Assembly: GCA_036378495.1 (NCBI GenBank)
Contig: DASUWI010000062.1
Coordinates: forward strand, 1 to 21,983
Source of the DNA: JAFALX01 sp036378495
GTDB lineage: Bacteria > Chloroflexota > Dormibacteria > Aeolococcales > Aeolococcaceae
DNA length: 21,983 nt
Reading direction: 5' to 3'
Of the stretch, positions 1 through 7,129 are shown in pieces. Position numbers and translations under genes: made by a program. How positions within the stretch are numbered: the first letter of the stretch is position 1; every line of letters begins with the position of its first letter. The notes under the pieces were generated by a model that searched no databases, was not told the origin of the DNA, and was given only the letters and a program-made list of their open reading frames with translations.

Positions 1-20
1 GCAACCGAACGGTCTCACCT

Positions 21-36
21 CGAGGCTTCCGCCTCG
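21..36. terminator. Small GC-rich hairpin, possible terminator
   Basis: CGAGGC-TTCC-GCCTCG forms a perfect 6-bp stem with a 4-nt loop. There is no T-run on either side, so it is a weak candidate for an intrinsic terminator. It could end a gene lying beyond the left edge. Confidence 0.25.
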
Positions 37-330
37 GGCTCAGCTGACAGCTCCCGGCGCCTCTCAGCCCCGGGCTACGCGGTGGCCGTCAGTGGGGAAT
101 TTGGTGGCCACGGATGGGGAGTCTGTCGTGGCCACGGACACGTCGTATGGCGCTGGGAGTACGCATTCGACAGCAATCTCCGAGCAGGGCGATCCATACT
201 GCGCAAGGGACTTGACAACTCTGGTGCTTCGGGTGTGATCGGCTCCCATTCTGGTGGTGAGCCCTACGAACCGCCTTCGCAGGCATCAGCGTGGGGCCAC
301 GTTTGGATGTCCGCGATCCAGCGCGCGCTG

Positions 331-395
331 CGTTCATGAAATGTTCATGCCGCCGGCGCATCCTTCAACGAACGCTCATGAACGTTTGATGAACG
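331..395. repeat. 19-bp imperfect inverted repeat abutting the tRNA-Arg 3' end
   Basis: The arms 331-349 and 377-395 are reverse complements at 17 of 19 positions, separated by 27 bp. Each arm contains two copies of the hexamer GTTCAT (ATGAAC in the second arm), spaced exactly 11 bp apart, about one helical turn. That makes four half-sites in two inverted pairs. The right arm ends one base before the tRNA 3' end at 396. There is no T-run, so a simple intrinsic terminator is unlikely. A protein-binding site (regulator, integrase arm or attachment site) fits the geometry better, but this is inference. Confidence 0.7.
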
Positions 396-468
<73 letters not shown>

Positions 469-496
469 TTGCGATCGGCGGTGCAACCGCGAATCG

Positions 497-502
497 AGTA
501 TA
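497..502 (-). promoter_or_regulatory. Possible -10 element for the tRNA-Arg gene
   Basis: The minus strand reads TATACT, a close match to the sigma70-type -10 consensus, about 29 nt upstream of the mature tRNA 5' end. No clear TTGACA-like -35 box is visible at the expected spacing. The sequence around it is very GC-rich, which makes the AT-rich hexamer stand out. Confidence 0.4.
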
Positions 503-525
503 GGCGCCGCGCGCGAGGCGACCAG

Positions 526-834
526 TCAGTCGCCGTCCTCACTGCCGAACATGAGGTTGTCCTGGGCGTCGTACAGCGCGTCCATCCATTCGGAGATGGA
601 CACGCCCTCGTTGGCGCACCGGGCAAGCTGCTGTCCCTCAGCTCCCACGGCCGCGAGCACGCGGCCCCGCAGCTCGACCGGAACCTCCCGCTCTTCCGCG
701 AGATTCAGCTTTTCGAACTCGTTGATCAGCTCGTCGATGGAGCGCAGGCGCTGGCGGCGGGCGTCGCGGGCACGCCGCAGCCTGACCCACCGCTGCTCGA
801 GCTCACCGATCTCAACGCTGGTCTCCTGGATCAT
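526..834 (-). CDS. Small coiled-coil protein, function unknown
   Basis: A protein of about 102 residues that I do not recognise. Roughly the first 50 residues are charged and heptad-like (IGELEQRWVRLRRARDARRQ, then IDELINEFEKL), predicting a helical coiled coil. The C-terminal half is acidic and ends SEDGD. There is no signal peptide or membrane segment. The ATG at 834 is preceded by a G-rich stretch with AAGGGGG 11 nt away; an in-frame GTG at 846 would add four residues. It is divergent from birA with only about 40 bp between the starts, so the two may share a control region. The tRNA-Arg lies downstream on the same strand. It could be a small scaffold or regulator; no function can be assigned. 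Confidence 0.6.
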   Translation of the reverse strand: MIQETSVEIGELEQRWVRLRRARDARRQRLRSIDELINEFEKLNLAEEREVPVELRGRVLAAVGAEGQQLARCANEGVSISEWMDALYDAQDNLMFGSEDGD

Positions 835-876
835 CCCGACCACCACCCCCTTCTAGGTCGCCGACAAGGCGCTGCC

Positions 877-1668
877 ATGCTATTGCCATATCGCGGCATG
901 GTCAAGGATCGCGTCTTCGCCATACAGGAGGTGGGGGGTACCACCAGCACCCAGGACGTCGTGCGGGCCGCGGCCCGCTCGGGGGCGGCCGAGGGCTTCT
1001 GCTGCCTGGCCCTGGAGCAGAGCGCCGGCCGCGGGCGGCTCGGGCGGCCGTGGCTGGCGCCCCCGGGCACAGCGCTCCTGGCCTCGGTGCTGCTGCGGGT
1101 GGCAGAGGCCGCCGCGCCCGGGGTGCCCTTCGCGGCCGGCCTGGCTCTGCACGACGCCCTTGCCGAAACCGCCGGCCTCGAGACCAAGCTCAAGTGGCCC
1201 AACGACGTGCTGGCCGGTGGCGGCAAGCTCGCCGGGCTCTTGGCCGAGGTCTGCCCGGAGGCGGCGACGCCGGGGCAGGTGGCCCTGATCGTGGGAGCGG
1301 GAGTGAACCTCACCCTGCCCGCGTTCCCGGACGGAGTCCACGGGATGAGCCTGCACCGGCTCGTGGCGCGGCCGCCGGACCGTCGCACGCTTCTCGACGC
1401 CTGGCTGCAGCGGCTCCACAGCCGGACCAGGCAGCTCGAACACGCCGGCTTGGCCGAGGTGCTCGAGCCCTGGCGGCAGTGCGCCACGGGCATCGGCGGG
1501 CCGGTCCGCGTGACGCTGCCGGGCGGCGTTGTCGAGGGCGTGGCCGCCGGCGTCCGTGACGATGGCGCGCTGCTCGTCAAAACGCGCGAGGGCGTCATTG
1601 CGGTGGTCGCCGGTGACGTCAACCTGCTCGAGCCGCACGAGAGCTCCACCAACATGCGGCTACCGTAA
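877..1668 (+). CDS. birA: Biotin--[acetyl-CoA-carboxylase] ligase (BirA, lacking the DNA-binding domain)
   Basis: Activates biotin as biotinyl-5'-AMP and attaches it to the lysine of biotin carboxyl carrier proteins. Family motifs are clear: the biotinyl-AMP loop GRGRLGRPW, the ligase-core motif KLKWPNDVL, then GGKLAGLLAEV and GAGVNL, with a small C-terminal beta domain near the end. At about 263 residues it matches the catalytic plus C-terminal domains only. There is no N-terminal helix-turn-helix, so it is a group I enzyme that should not repress transcription. The ATG at 877 has AAGG 7 nt upstream; an alternative ATG at 898 would remove seven residues. The frame is open further upstream, but that part overlaps the minus-strand gene and resembles nothing. 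It supplies biotinylation for the carboxylase whose accD and accA lie about 13 kb away. Its 3' end faces the cupredoxin gene with a 27-bp gap. Confidence 0.93.
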   Translation: MLLPYRGMVKDRVFAIQEVGGTTSTQDVVRAAARSGAAEGFCCLALEQSAGRGRLGRPWLAPPGTALLASVLLRVAEAAAPGVPFAAGLALHDALAETAGLETKLKWPNDVLAGGGKLAGLLAEVCPEAATPGQVALIVGAGVNLTLPAFPDGVHGMSLHRLVARPPDRRTLLDAWLQRLHSRTRQLEHAGLAEVLEPWRQCATGIGGPVRVTLPGGVVEGVAAGVRDDGALLVKTREGVIAVVAGDVNLLEPHESSTNMRLP

Positions 1669-1695
1669 GCGGAGCCGCCGGACAAGAAGGGGACG

Positions 1696-2103
1696 TCAGC
1701 TGGTGACGGTGAGCTTCGCGTCCATGCCCGGGTGGATCGTGCACTTGTAGTTGTACGTCCCGGCCTGGGTGAACTTGATCTCCCAGGTGGCGCCGGGCTG
1801 GAACGAGCCGTCGGTGAGGCAGCCTGTATCGAAGGTGATGTTGTGCAGCACGCTGCCCACGTTGGTCCACTGCACCACCTGGCCCACCTTGGCGGTGGTC
1901 GTCGCCGGGCTGAACTGCAGCGCATCGGTTGCCGACACCTTGACATCCGCAGCCGCGGTGCCCGCGCTCGCCGTTCCTGCCGAGCAGCCTCCGCCTCCAC
2001 CACCCGAGCTCGACGTCGCCGGCGCGCCGTTGCCGCACGCGGCAAGGACGATCGCGAGCGTCGCTCCGGCTCCGAACACGGCAAAGCGCAGACGGTGACT
2101 CAC
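1696..2103 (-). CDS. Cupredoxin (plastocyanin-like) lipoprotein
   Basis: A 135-residue blue-copper protein anchored to the outer face of the membrane. The N-terminus is a lipoprotein signal: basic SHRLR, a hydrophobic run, then the lipobox LAAC with Cys23 as the lipidated residue. A Gly/Ser/Ala-rich linker follows (about 25-52), then one cupredoxin domain. The type I copper ligands are all present: His87 (LHNITF), Cys121, His124 and Met127 (YKCTIHPGM). The GTG start at 2103 forms a GTGA overlap with the end of ctaG and has a near-perfect AAGGAGG site 6 nt upstream. It is the last gene of the respiratory block. A role as mobile electron carrier to the oxidase, or in copper handling, is inferred from this position. 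Extra cysteines (40 and 95) are not part of the copper site. Confidence 0.9.
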   Translation of the reverse strand: MSHRLRFAVFGAGATLAIVLAACGNGAPATSSSGGGGGGCSAGTASAGTAAADVKVSATDALQFSPATTTAKVGQVVQWTNVGSVLHNITFDTGCLTDGSFQPGATWEIKFTQAGTYNYKCTIHPGMDAKLTVTS

Positions 2104-3071
2104 GGGGAACCTCCTTCGGGTGCAGCGCCCACCTGTTGCGGCTGCGCGGGATCCGCGGCCGGGGTGGCGCCGACCTCCATGGTACGCGATGACGGCTTCG
2201 ACTCGGCTTGCGGGGCAACGGCATCCGGGCTGTCGCCGTGGTGCAGCAGCCGCGCTGCCTCGTCTTCGTCGTGCGCGGAGTCTCCAAGCAGGCGCACGAA
2301 GACGATCGTGATTGCGATGAAGTAGATGATGTTGCCCAGTCCCAGCATCAGCACACCGCCGTACTGCTGGTCCGACACAGCATTGATCCCCCAGAGTCGC
2401 GGTGCGCTGACGTAGAAGTCGTAGAAGGCCGCGGGCGACAACGCGAAGATCAGGCCGAGCACGGTCGGGGGGATGCCGGACACCACCATCGCGGCGATCT
2501 TCTCCAGCGGGCTCACCGGTTTCGTCGCCGGATCGCGCACCGGATCCACGATCGCCCACCAGAAGACGAGCCCGACGCCGATGAAGCTCACGTGTTCGAG
2601 GATGTGGATCGGCTCGGTGGTGAGCGTGGTGTTGTACAGGGCCGGGATGTGCCAGACGAGCATCACCACGTTGAACAGCACGACGGCAGGCCATGGCCTC
2701 GTGATCGCCCACCAGACGCGGCGCAGCCGGACAAACCGTCGCGGCGACGCTGCGCGCACACCGACGATGCCGAGAAGCACCAGTGGCGGCGCCACCATCA
2801 TCAGCAGGAGGTGCTGCAGCATGTGCAGCGAGAACAGGAACTCGTCGCCGCCGCGGTCGATGGGCGACTGCAGCGCGATGAATGTGACCGCGATGCCGAG
2901 AGCGAAGTACACAGGACGCGCGCGTCCGCTCTTGAACCATGGCGAGACGTCGTCGTCGCTGCTGATGAGGCCGCGGCGCCAGGCCAGCACGTAGAGGAGG
3001 CAGGAGGTGACGAGGCCGACGACGATGGTCGGCTCGAAGGTCCAATCGCCGAGGCCGAGGTGACCCGTCAC
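2100..3071 (-). CDS. ctaG: Cytochrome c oxidase assembly factor CtaG (caa3 type)
   Basis: A polytopic membrane protein of about 323 residues in the Caa3_CtaG family, needed for correct maturation of cytochrome oxidase, probably by copper delivery to CuB. Visible family features are the HMLQHLLLMMVAPPLVLLG segment, VWHIPALYN, and HILEHVSFIGVGLVFWW, each with conserved histidines inside or next to membrane helices; about seven hydrophobic segments are present. The cytoplasmic C-terminal tail of about 70 residues is acidic, Ala/Pro-rich and low in complexity. I chose the GTG at 3071, which follows the stop of the upstream gene by 13 nt and has GAGGG upstream; a longer reading to 3158 would overlap that gene and adds an Arg/Ser-rich segment unlike a natural N-terminus. 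Its stop overlaps the cupredoxin GTG. Confidence 0.92.
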   Translation of the reverse strand: MTGHLGLGDWTFEPTIVVGLVTSCLLYVLAWRRGLISSDDDVSPWFKSGRARPVYFALGIAVTFIALQSPIDRGGDEFLFSLHMLQHLLLMMVAPPLVLLGIVGVRAASPRRFVRLRRVWWAITRPWPAVVLFNVVMLVWHIPALYNTTLTTEPIHILEHVSFIGVGLVFWWAIVDPVRDPATKPVSPLEKIAAMVVSGIPPTVLGLIFALSPAAFYDFYVSAPRLWGINAVSDQQYGGVLMLGLGNIIYFIAITIVFVRLLGDSAHDEDEAARLLHHGDSPDAVAPQAESKPSSRTMEVGATPAADPAQPQQVGAAPEGGSP

Positions 3072-3084
3072 TCGCGGCGTGCCC

Positions 3085-3363
3085 TCAGTGCGAGGCGTCC
3101 TCCGGGAGCTCGACGTACTCGCGACGCGCCGCGCGGATCCAGGCCGCGCAGCCGACAACGAGCCAGACCAGCCCGATCACCCACATCGTCGGTCCCAGAG
3201 TCTTGCGGATGTCGCCCAGGAAACCGACGAAGGTGACCGCAAGAGCGAACGCGACGTTGATCGGGATGAGGCTCGGGGGAGGCAGGTGCGGGTGGCCGTG
3301 CTCGCCGTGGGCGTCGGCGTGCGCACCCGTGTCGGGCGCGTCGTGCGCCGGCTCGTCGCTCAC
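3085..3363 (-). CDS. Two-helix membrane protein, cytochrome c oxidase subunit IV-like
   Basis: About 92 residues. The first 25 are His/Asp/Ala-rich (HADAHGEHGHPH), followed by PPPSLIPINVAF and two membrane helices, then a short charged tail (RREYVELPEDASH). The two-helix build and the position between heme/copper assembly genes match small oxidase subunits (CtaF/subunit IV type) seen in bacterial aa3 oxidases, so I place it there with moderate confidence. The GTG at 3363 overlaps the stop of the 39-residue gene as GTGA, which argues for translational coupling and for this start over a GTG 30 nt further upstream. The His-rich N-terminus could bind metal. An assembly role is the main alternative. 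Confidence 0.7.
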   Translation of the reverse strand: MSDEPAHDAPDTGAHADAHGEHGHPHLPPPSLIPINVAFALAVTFVGFLGDIRKTLGPTMWVIGLVWLVVGCAAWIRAARREYVELPEDASH

Positions 3364-3479
3364 TTGATCACGCCGAGATACACGGTGGCCCACACGAACG
3401 TCGCGCCGATGAGCGCCAGCACCAGGATGAAGAACGAGATGCCGAACCTCAAGTTCTTCCGTGCCAGCTTCTTGTCCAT
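3360..3479 (-). CDS. 39-residue single-helix membrane protein
   Basis: A very small gene starting ATG at 3479 and stopping at 3360. The product begins MDKKLARKNLRFG, a strongly basic cytoplasmic start, then has one hydrophobic helix of about 22 residues (SFFILVLALIGATFVW) and ends YLGVIK. The basic N-terminus predicts an N-in orientation. GAGGA lies about 7 nt upstream of the ATG, and the stop overlaps the GTG of the next gene as GTGA. It begins 19 nt after ctaB ends. These signals support a real gene despite the size. Its place inside the oxidase assembly genes suggests a small oxidase subunit or assembly helper. I do not recognise a named family. Confidence 0.75.
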   Translation of the reverse strand: MDKKLARKNLRFGISFFILVLALIGATFVWATVYLGVIK

Positions 3480-3498
3480 CAGTCTGTCCTCGTTGTGC

Positions 3499-4410
3499 TC
3501 ATGGCCCGGCGATCACGCGGTCGGCCGCCATGACCGCGAAGAGCAGGGCCAGATAGAGCATTGAATGGTAGAAGAGACGCCGCGCCGAGCGTGCTGTGGG
3601 GTTGCGGACGGTGTGGATCGCGTCGGCCAGGAAGGCGGTGTCGAGCAGGGCGGCGCCCCCGATGTACACCGGCCCGAACGACCGCGTCAGCGCCGGAAGC
3701 ACGGTGACCAGCACCAGGATGATCGTGTACAGCGCGATCTGCTGCCGCGTCTGGCGGTCGCCGGCGACCACAGGCAGCATCGGCACCCGCGCCCGCGCGT
3801 AGTCACCGCGGATGAGGAGCGCCAGCGCCCAGAAGTGCGGCGGCGTCCAATAGAAGACGATGGCGAAGAGGAAGAAGGCGGTGAGTGTGAGCCTGCCGTC
3901 CACGGCGGCCCAGCCCACGAGCGGCGGGATCGCGCCGGCGGCGCCGCCGATCACGATGTTCTGCACCGACGACCGCTTCAGCCACATCGTGTAGACGAGG
4001 ACGTAGAAGAGAAACGCCGTCATCGTGAGCGAGGCGGCCAGCAGGTTGACGGTCAACGAGAGCAGCAGGAACGACGCCAGTGCCAGGGCGACCCCGAACG
4101 TGAGCGCGTGCACCGGCTCGACGCGTCCCGCGGGCAGCGGCCTCGACCGCGTGCGCCCCATGTCGGCGTCGATGTCGCGGTCGAACCAGCAGTTGATGGC
4201 GTTGGCGCCGGCGGCGGCGAGCCACCCCCCCACCACCGTGGCCGCGAGCAGCTCCCAGCGGGGCAGGCCGCGCGCCGCCATGATCATCGCCGCCACCGCT
4301 GTCACCTCGAGCAGCACGACCACGCGCGGCTTGGTCAGCGCCAGGTAGTCACGGGCGACAGCGAGTGAGCTGCGGCGCGGCAGCGCCTCGATGCCGAGCG
4401 CCACGCTCAT
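3499..4410 (-). CDS. ctaB: Protoheme IX farnesyltransferase (heme O synthase)
   Basis: Transfers a farnesyl group to the vinyl side chain of protoheme to make heme O, the precursor of heme A for the oxidase encoded next door. At 303 residues with about nine membrane helices it is the normal length for the UbiA-type prenyltransferase family. The two Asp-rich motifs that bind Mg-diphosphate are visible: N73-CWFDRDIDADMGRTRSRPLPAGR region (about 73-95) and the DYARARVPMLPV stretch about two thirds along. The signature YTMWLKRSSVQNIVIGG is also present. The ATG overlaps the stop of ctaA (ATGA), so the two heme A enzymes are translationally coupled. Confidence 0.96.
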   Translation of the reverse strand: MSVALGIEALPRRSSLAVARDYLALTKPRVVVLLEVTAVAAMIMAARGLPRWELLAATVVGGWLAAAGANAINCWFDRDIDADMGRTRSRPLPAGRVEPVHALTFGVALALASFLLLSLTVNLLAASLTMTAFLFYVLVYTMWLKRSSVQNIVIGGAAGAIPPLVGWAAVDGRLTLTAFFLFAIVFYWTPPHFWALALLIRGDYARARVPMLPVVAGDRQTRQQIALYTIILVLVTVLPALTRSFGPVYIGGAALLDTAFLADAIHTVRNPTARSARRLFYHSMLYLALLFAVMAADRVIAGP

Positions 4411-5387
4411 GTGGGGGCCACCTCGGCAGCCCGGGGTAGCGCCGCCGGGCGCTCGGCCTCGACCGCGATGGGGGCCGGCTGCGATTCGCGCGCCCGGACC
4501 AGCGCGGCCACCGCCACCACCGACGCCCAGAGCAGGCTGGCCAGCGCGATGTGCAGCCCCTGCACGCCGGCCGGGAGGCGCAGCACGACGACGAGCGCGC
4601 CCGCCGCCACCTGGAACAGCAGCACCACGTTGACCACCAGCGCGGACAGGCGGATGCCGCGGTCACCGCGGTGGCGGCGGATCACGATGCCCATCACTGC
4701 GCCGATGACGATCAGCGCGACGCCGGCGACGACGCGATGCACCATGTCGATGACGTCCATCGACGTCGCCGGCAGCTGGAAGCCCCCACCGCAGAGCGGC
4801 CAGCCGTCGCATCCTGCTGATGATTTCGTCTCGACGATGAGCGCGCCGCTGAGCGCCAGGATGTACGTCGCGGCGGCCGCGAACACCGCGAGGCCAAAGG
4901 CTGAAGCGGGTGCTGCCGCTCCCGCATCAACCTTGGCGCCGAGTGTGTTCGCTGCCACCGCCACGTACACGAGGACGCCCAGCAGGAGCAGTGCATTGGC
5001 GAGATGGATCATCACGATGCCGCCGGGCAGGTCGAACTCGACAACCAGCGCGCCGAGGACGATCTGCACGAGGAGCAGGACGCCGGCGATGGTGGAGCTG
5101 ACCACCACACGGCGGTAGCGCCGCTGCCACACCCAGGCGCTGATGAGAAGCGCCACGACGAGCACGGTCGTGACCGTCGTGATCCAGCGGTGCGAGAACT
5201 CGATCAGTGTGGTTGTGCGCAGGGCGGGCAGCAGCGACCCGTTGCAGAGCGGCCAGCCGCCGCTGCTGCCGCACCCGTCGCCGCTGCCGGTGACGCGCAC
5301 CACGCCGCCGACGACGATGAGCATGTAGGTGAGGACCGCGGTGGCGATCGCCAGTCGGCGGAACGCCAGGGACGGCCGCATGGTCAT
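4407..5387 (-). CDS. ctaA: Heme A synthase (CtaA/COX15 family)
   Basis: Oxidises the C8 methyl of heme O to the formyl group of heme A. The 326-residue protein has the expected two pseudo-repeated four-helix halves. Half one carries GGVVRVTGSGDGCG, WPLCNG, EFSHR (His66) and IHLANALLLL (His128). Half two carries CDGWPLCGG, MVHRVVAG (His217) and GLHIALASLL (His279). Cysteine pairs 39/48 and 193/198 match the extracellular disulfides found in this family. The C-terminal tail of about 35 residues is Ala/Pro/Glu-rich. Two ATGs lie close together at the start; the first is used here. It is coupled to ctaB by an ATGA overlap and lies 23 nt after ctaD. Confidence 0.96.
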   Translation of the reverse strand: MTMRPSLAFRRLAIATAVLTYMLIVVGGVVRVTGSGDGCGSSGGWPLCNGSLLPALRTTTLIEFSHRWITTVTTVLVVALLISAWVWQRRYRRVVVSSTIAGVLLLVQIVLGALVVEFDLPGGIVMIHLANALLLLGVLVYVAVAANTLGAKVDAGAAAPASAFGLAVFAAAATYILALSGALIVETKSSAGCDGWPLCGGGFQLPATSMDVIDMVHRVVAGVALIVIGAVMGIVIRRHRGDRGIRLSALVVNVVLLFQVAAGALVVVLRLPAGVQGLHIALASLLWASVVAVAALVRARESQPAPIAVEAERPAALPRAAEVAPT

Positions 5388-5410
5388 GTCTGCACCCGAA
5401 CCAACGGCGC

Positions 5411-7129
5411 TCAGCTCGATGCGGGCGCCGGTGTGGGGGCGGCTTCACGTTCTGCGCGTCGCTTGGCGATGCGCGCGTCGCGCACCGGCCTGCCGCTGTG
5501 CACCTCGGGGACCTCATCGAAGTTCCACGCGGGCGGCGGGGACGACGTCGCCCACTCGAGGGTGTTGCCCTCCCAGGGGTCGTCCGGCGCCGTCTTGGGC
5601 GACCGCAGGCTGATGATGAAGTTGATCAGGAAGATCGTCACCGAGATTGCGATGACGAACGCGCCGAAGGTGACCAGCGAGTTCCAGTCTCCCCAGCCGC
5701 GGTCATCGAGGTAGGTCGAGATGCGCCGCGGCATGCCCAGCAGACCGAGCACGTGCATCGGCATGAACGCCAGGTTGAGGCCCAGGATCATGAGCCAGAA
5801 GTGCAGCTTGCCCAGCCTCTCGCTGAGGAAGCGGCCGGTGATCTTGGGGAACCAGTAGTAGATCGCGGCGAAGACTCCGAGAACGCTGCCGCCGAACAGC
5901 ACGTAGTGGATGTGACCCACCACCCAGTAGGTGCCGTGCACCGTGCGGTCGACGGCGAGGCTGCCGAGATAGACGCCATCGATGCCGCCGATCAGGAACA
6001 TCAATATGAAGCCGACGGCGAACAGCATCGGCGTGTCGTAGCGAATGCTGCCACCCCACATCGTCGCCAGCCAGTTGAAGATCTTCACCCCCGTTGGCAC
6101 ACCGATGATCATCGTGGTGAAGGCGAAGAACGTCTGCACCACCAGCGGCAGCCCGGTGACGAACATGTGGTGCACGAACACGATGAAGCCGAGCACGGCA
6201 ATCGCTGCGATGGACGCGGCCATCGCCTTGTAGCCGAAGATCGGCTTGCGGCTGAATACCGGAATGATCTCGCTGATGAGCCCGAAGGCGGGCAGGATCA
6301 TGATGTAGACGGCCGGGTGTGAGTAGAACCAGAACAGGAGCTGATAGAGAATCGCGTTGCCACCGTGGCCGACGATGAAGAAGTTCGTGCCGATCTGACG
6401 GTCGAGCAGCACCATCGCCAGCGCGCCGGCGAGGAACGGAGAGGCGAGCACCACGAGCGCCTGCGTGATCTCCTGCGCCCACACGAACAGCGGGAGCCGG
6501 CCCCAGGTCATGCCCGGCGCGCGCATGTTGTGGATGGTGGCGAGGAAGTTGATACCGCCGAGCATCGACGAGATGCCCAGCAGGTGCAGGCCCAGGATCC
6601 ACAGGTCCTGACCCATGCTGCAGCTGTAGTGCGCCTCGGTGAGCGGCACGTACCCGGTCCAGCCGGCATCGCCCGGTCCGCCGGGGCAGATGACCGTGCT
6701 GCCGCTCATCACGGCGGGCACCAGGAACCCGGAGTACATGACCAGGCCGCCGAGCGGAATCAACCAGAACGACATGGCGTTGATGCGTGGAAACGCCATG
6801 TCGCGCGCGCCGATCATGAGCGGTACGAAATAGTTGCCGAAGCCGGCCCACACCGGGATGATCCAGAGAAAGATCATGGTGGTGCCGTGCATCGTGAAGA
6901 TCTGGTTGTACTGCTCCGGCGTCAGAAATGTGTTCTGCGGCTCCGCCAGCTGGATGCGGATGAGCAGCGCCATGACCCCGCCCACGATGAAGAAGAAGAA
7001 GGTCGTGACCATGTACATCATGGCGATCTTCTTGTGGTCGACAGTCGTGACCCAACCGAGTATGCCCTTCGACTTGTCGAACCTCGCTGCGAAACGGGCC
7101 CGGGGCAGGGCGACGTCAGCGACCGCCAT
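5411..7129 (-). CDS. ctaD: Cytochrome c oxidase subunit I (aa3 type, YSHP variant)
   Basis: The catalytic proton-pumping subunit of a heme-copper oxidase. The 572 residues show His81 (MHGTTMIF, low-spin heme a), the CuB histidines His271, His320 and His321, and the heme a3/a ligands in GHIHYVLFGG (His406, His408). The K-channel lysine (TGVKIFNW, Lys349) and the entry Asp of the D-channel (GARDMAFPR, Asp110) are present. The usual helix VI motif GHPEVYI is here YSHPAVYI (269-276): the proton-shuttling Glu is Ala and a Tyr-Ser pair sits just before, the hallmark of A2-type oxidases. Tyr275 is the expected His-Tyr cross-link residue. The C-terminus has a long soluble tail. It starts at ATG 7129, directly after the ctaC stop, with GGAGGAGG inside the end of ctaC. 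Confidence 0.98.
   Translation of the reverse strand: MAVADVALPRARFAARFDKSKGILGWVTTVDHKKIAMMYMVTTFFFFIVGGVMALLIRIQLAEPQNTFLTPEQYNQIFTMHGTTMIFLWIIPVWAGFGNYFVPLMIGARDMAFPRINAMSFWLIPLGGLVMYSGFLVPAVMSGSTVICPGGPGDAGWTGYVPLTEAHYSCSMGQDLWILGLHLLGISSMLGGINFLATIHNMRAPGMTWGRLPLFVWAQEITQALVVLASPFLAGALAMVLLDRQIGTNFFIVGHGGNAILYQLLFWFYSHPAVYIMILPAFGLISEIIPVFSRKPIFGYKAMAASIAAIAVLGFIVFVHHMFVTGLPLVVQTFFAFTTMIIGVPTGVKIFNWLATMWGGSIRYDTPMLFAVGFILMFLIGGIDGVYLGSLAVDRTVHGTYWVVGHIHYVLFGGSVLGVFAAIYYWFPKITGRFLSERLGKLHFWLMILGLNLAFMPMHVLGLLGMPRRISTYLDDRGWGDWNSLVTFGAFVIAISVTIFLINFIISLRSPKTAPDDPWEGNTLEWATSSPPPAWNFDEVPEVHSGRPVRDARIAKRRAEREAAPTPAPASS

Larger units (their letters stand above)
1..395. other. Region without a recognisable gene
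   Basis: I see no convincing coding sequence here: the short open frames on both strands resemble no family I know and none has a good ribosome binding site. The stretch holds a small hairpin near its left edge (21-36), two copies of an 11-bp direct repeat (GTGGCCACGGA at 104-114 and 128-138), and a strong inverted repeat at its right edge (331-395). It lies directly downstream of the 3' end of the minus-strand tRNA-Arg, a usual place for integrated elements and their remnants. No integrase or transposase is visible. Confidence 0.55.

Noticed and set aside
331..395. Intrinsic terminator for tRNA-Arg
   Set aside because: The stem is AT-containing with a 27-nt loop and no T-run, and it holds internal paired hexamers, which fits a protein-binding site better.
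831..2084. A 417-codon open frame on the minus strand opposite birA
   Set aside because: It is Arg/Ser/Pro-rich, the composition expected from the antisense of GC-rich coding sequence, and resembles no family. BirA motifs on the plus strand are decisive.
2104..3045. A long in-frame N-terminal extension of the cupredoxin gene
   Set aside because: It runs through ctaG in another frame. The lipoprotein signal, ribosome site and GTGA overlap fix the start at 2103.
2208..3236. A 342-codon plus-strand frame opposite ctaG
   Set aside because: It is His/Asp/Arg/Gln-rich with no domain, a mirror of the membrane-protein codons on the other strand.
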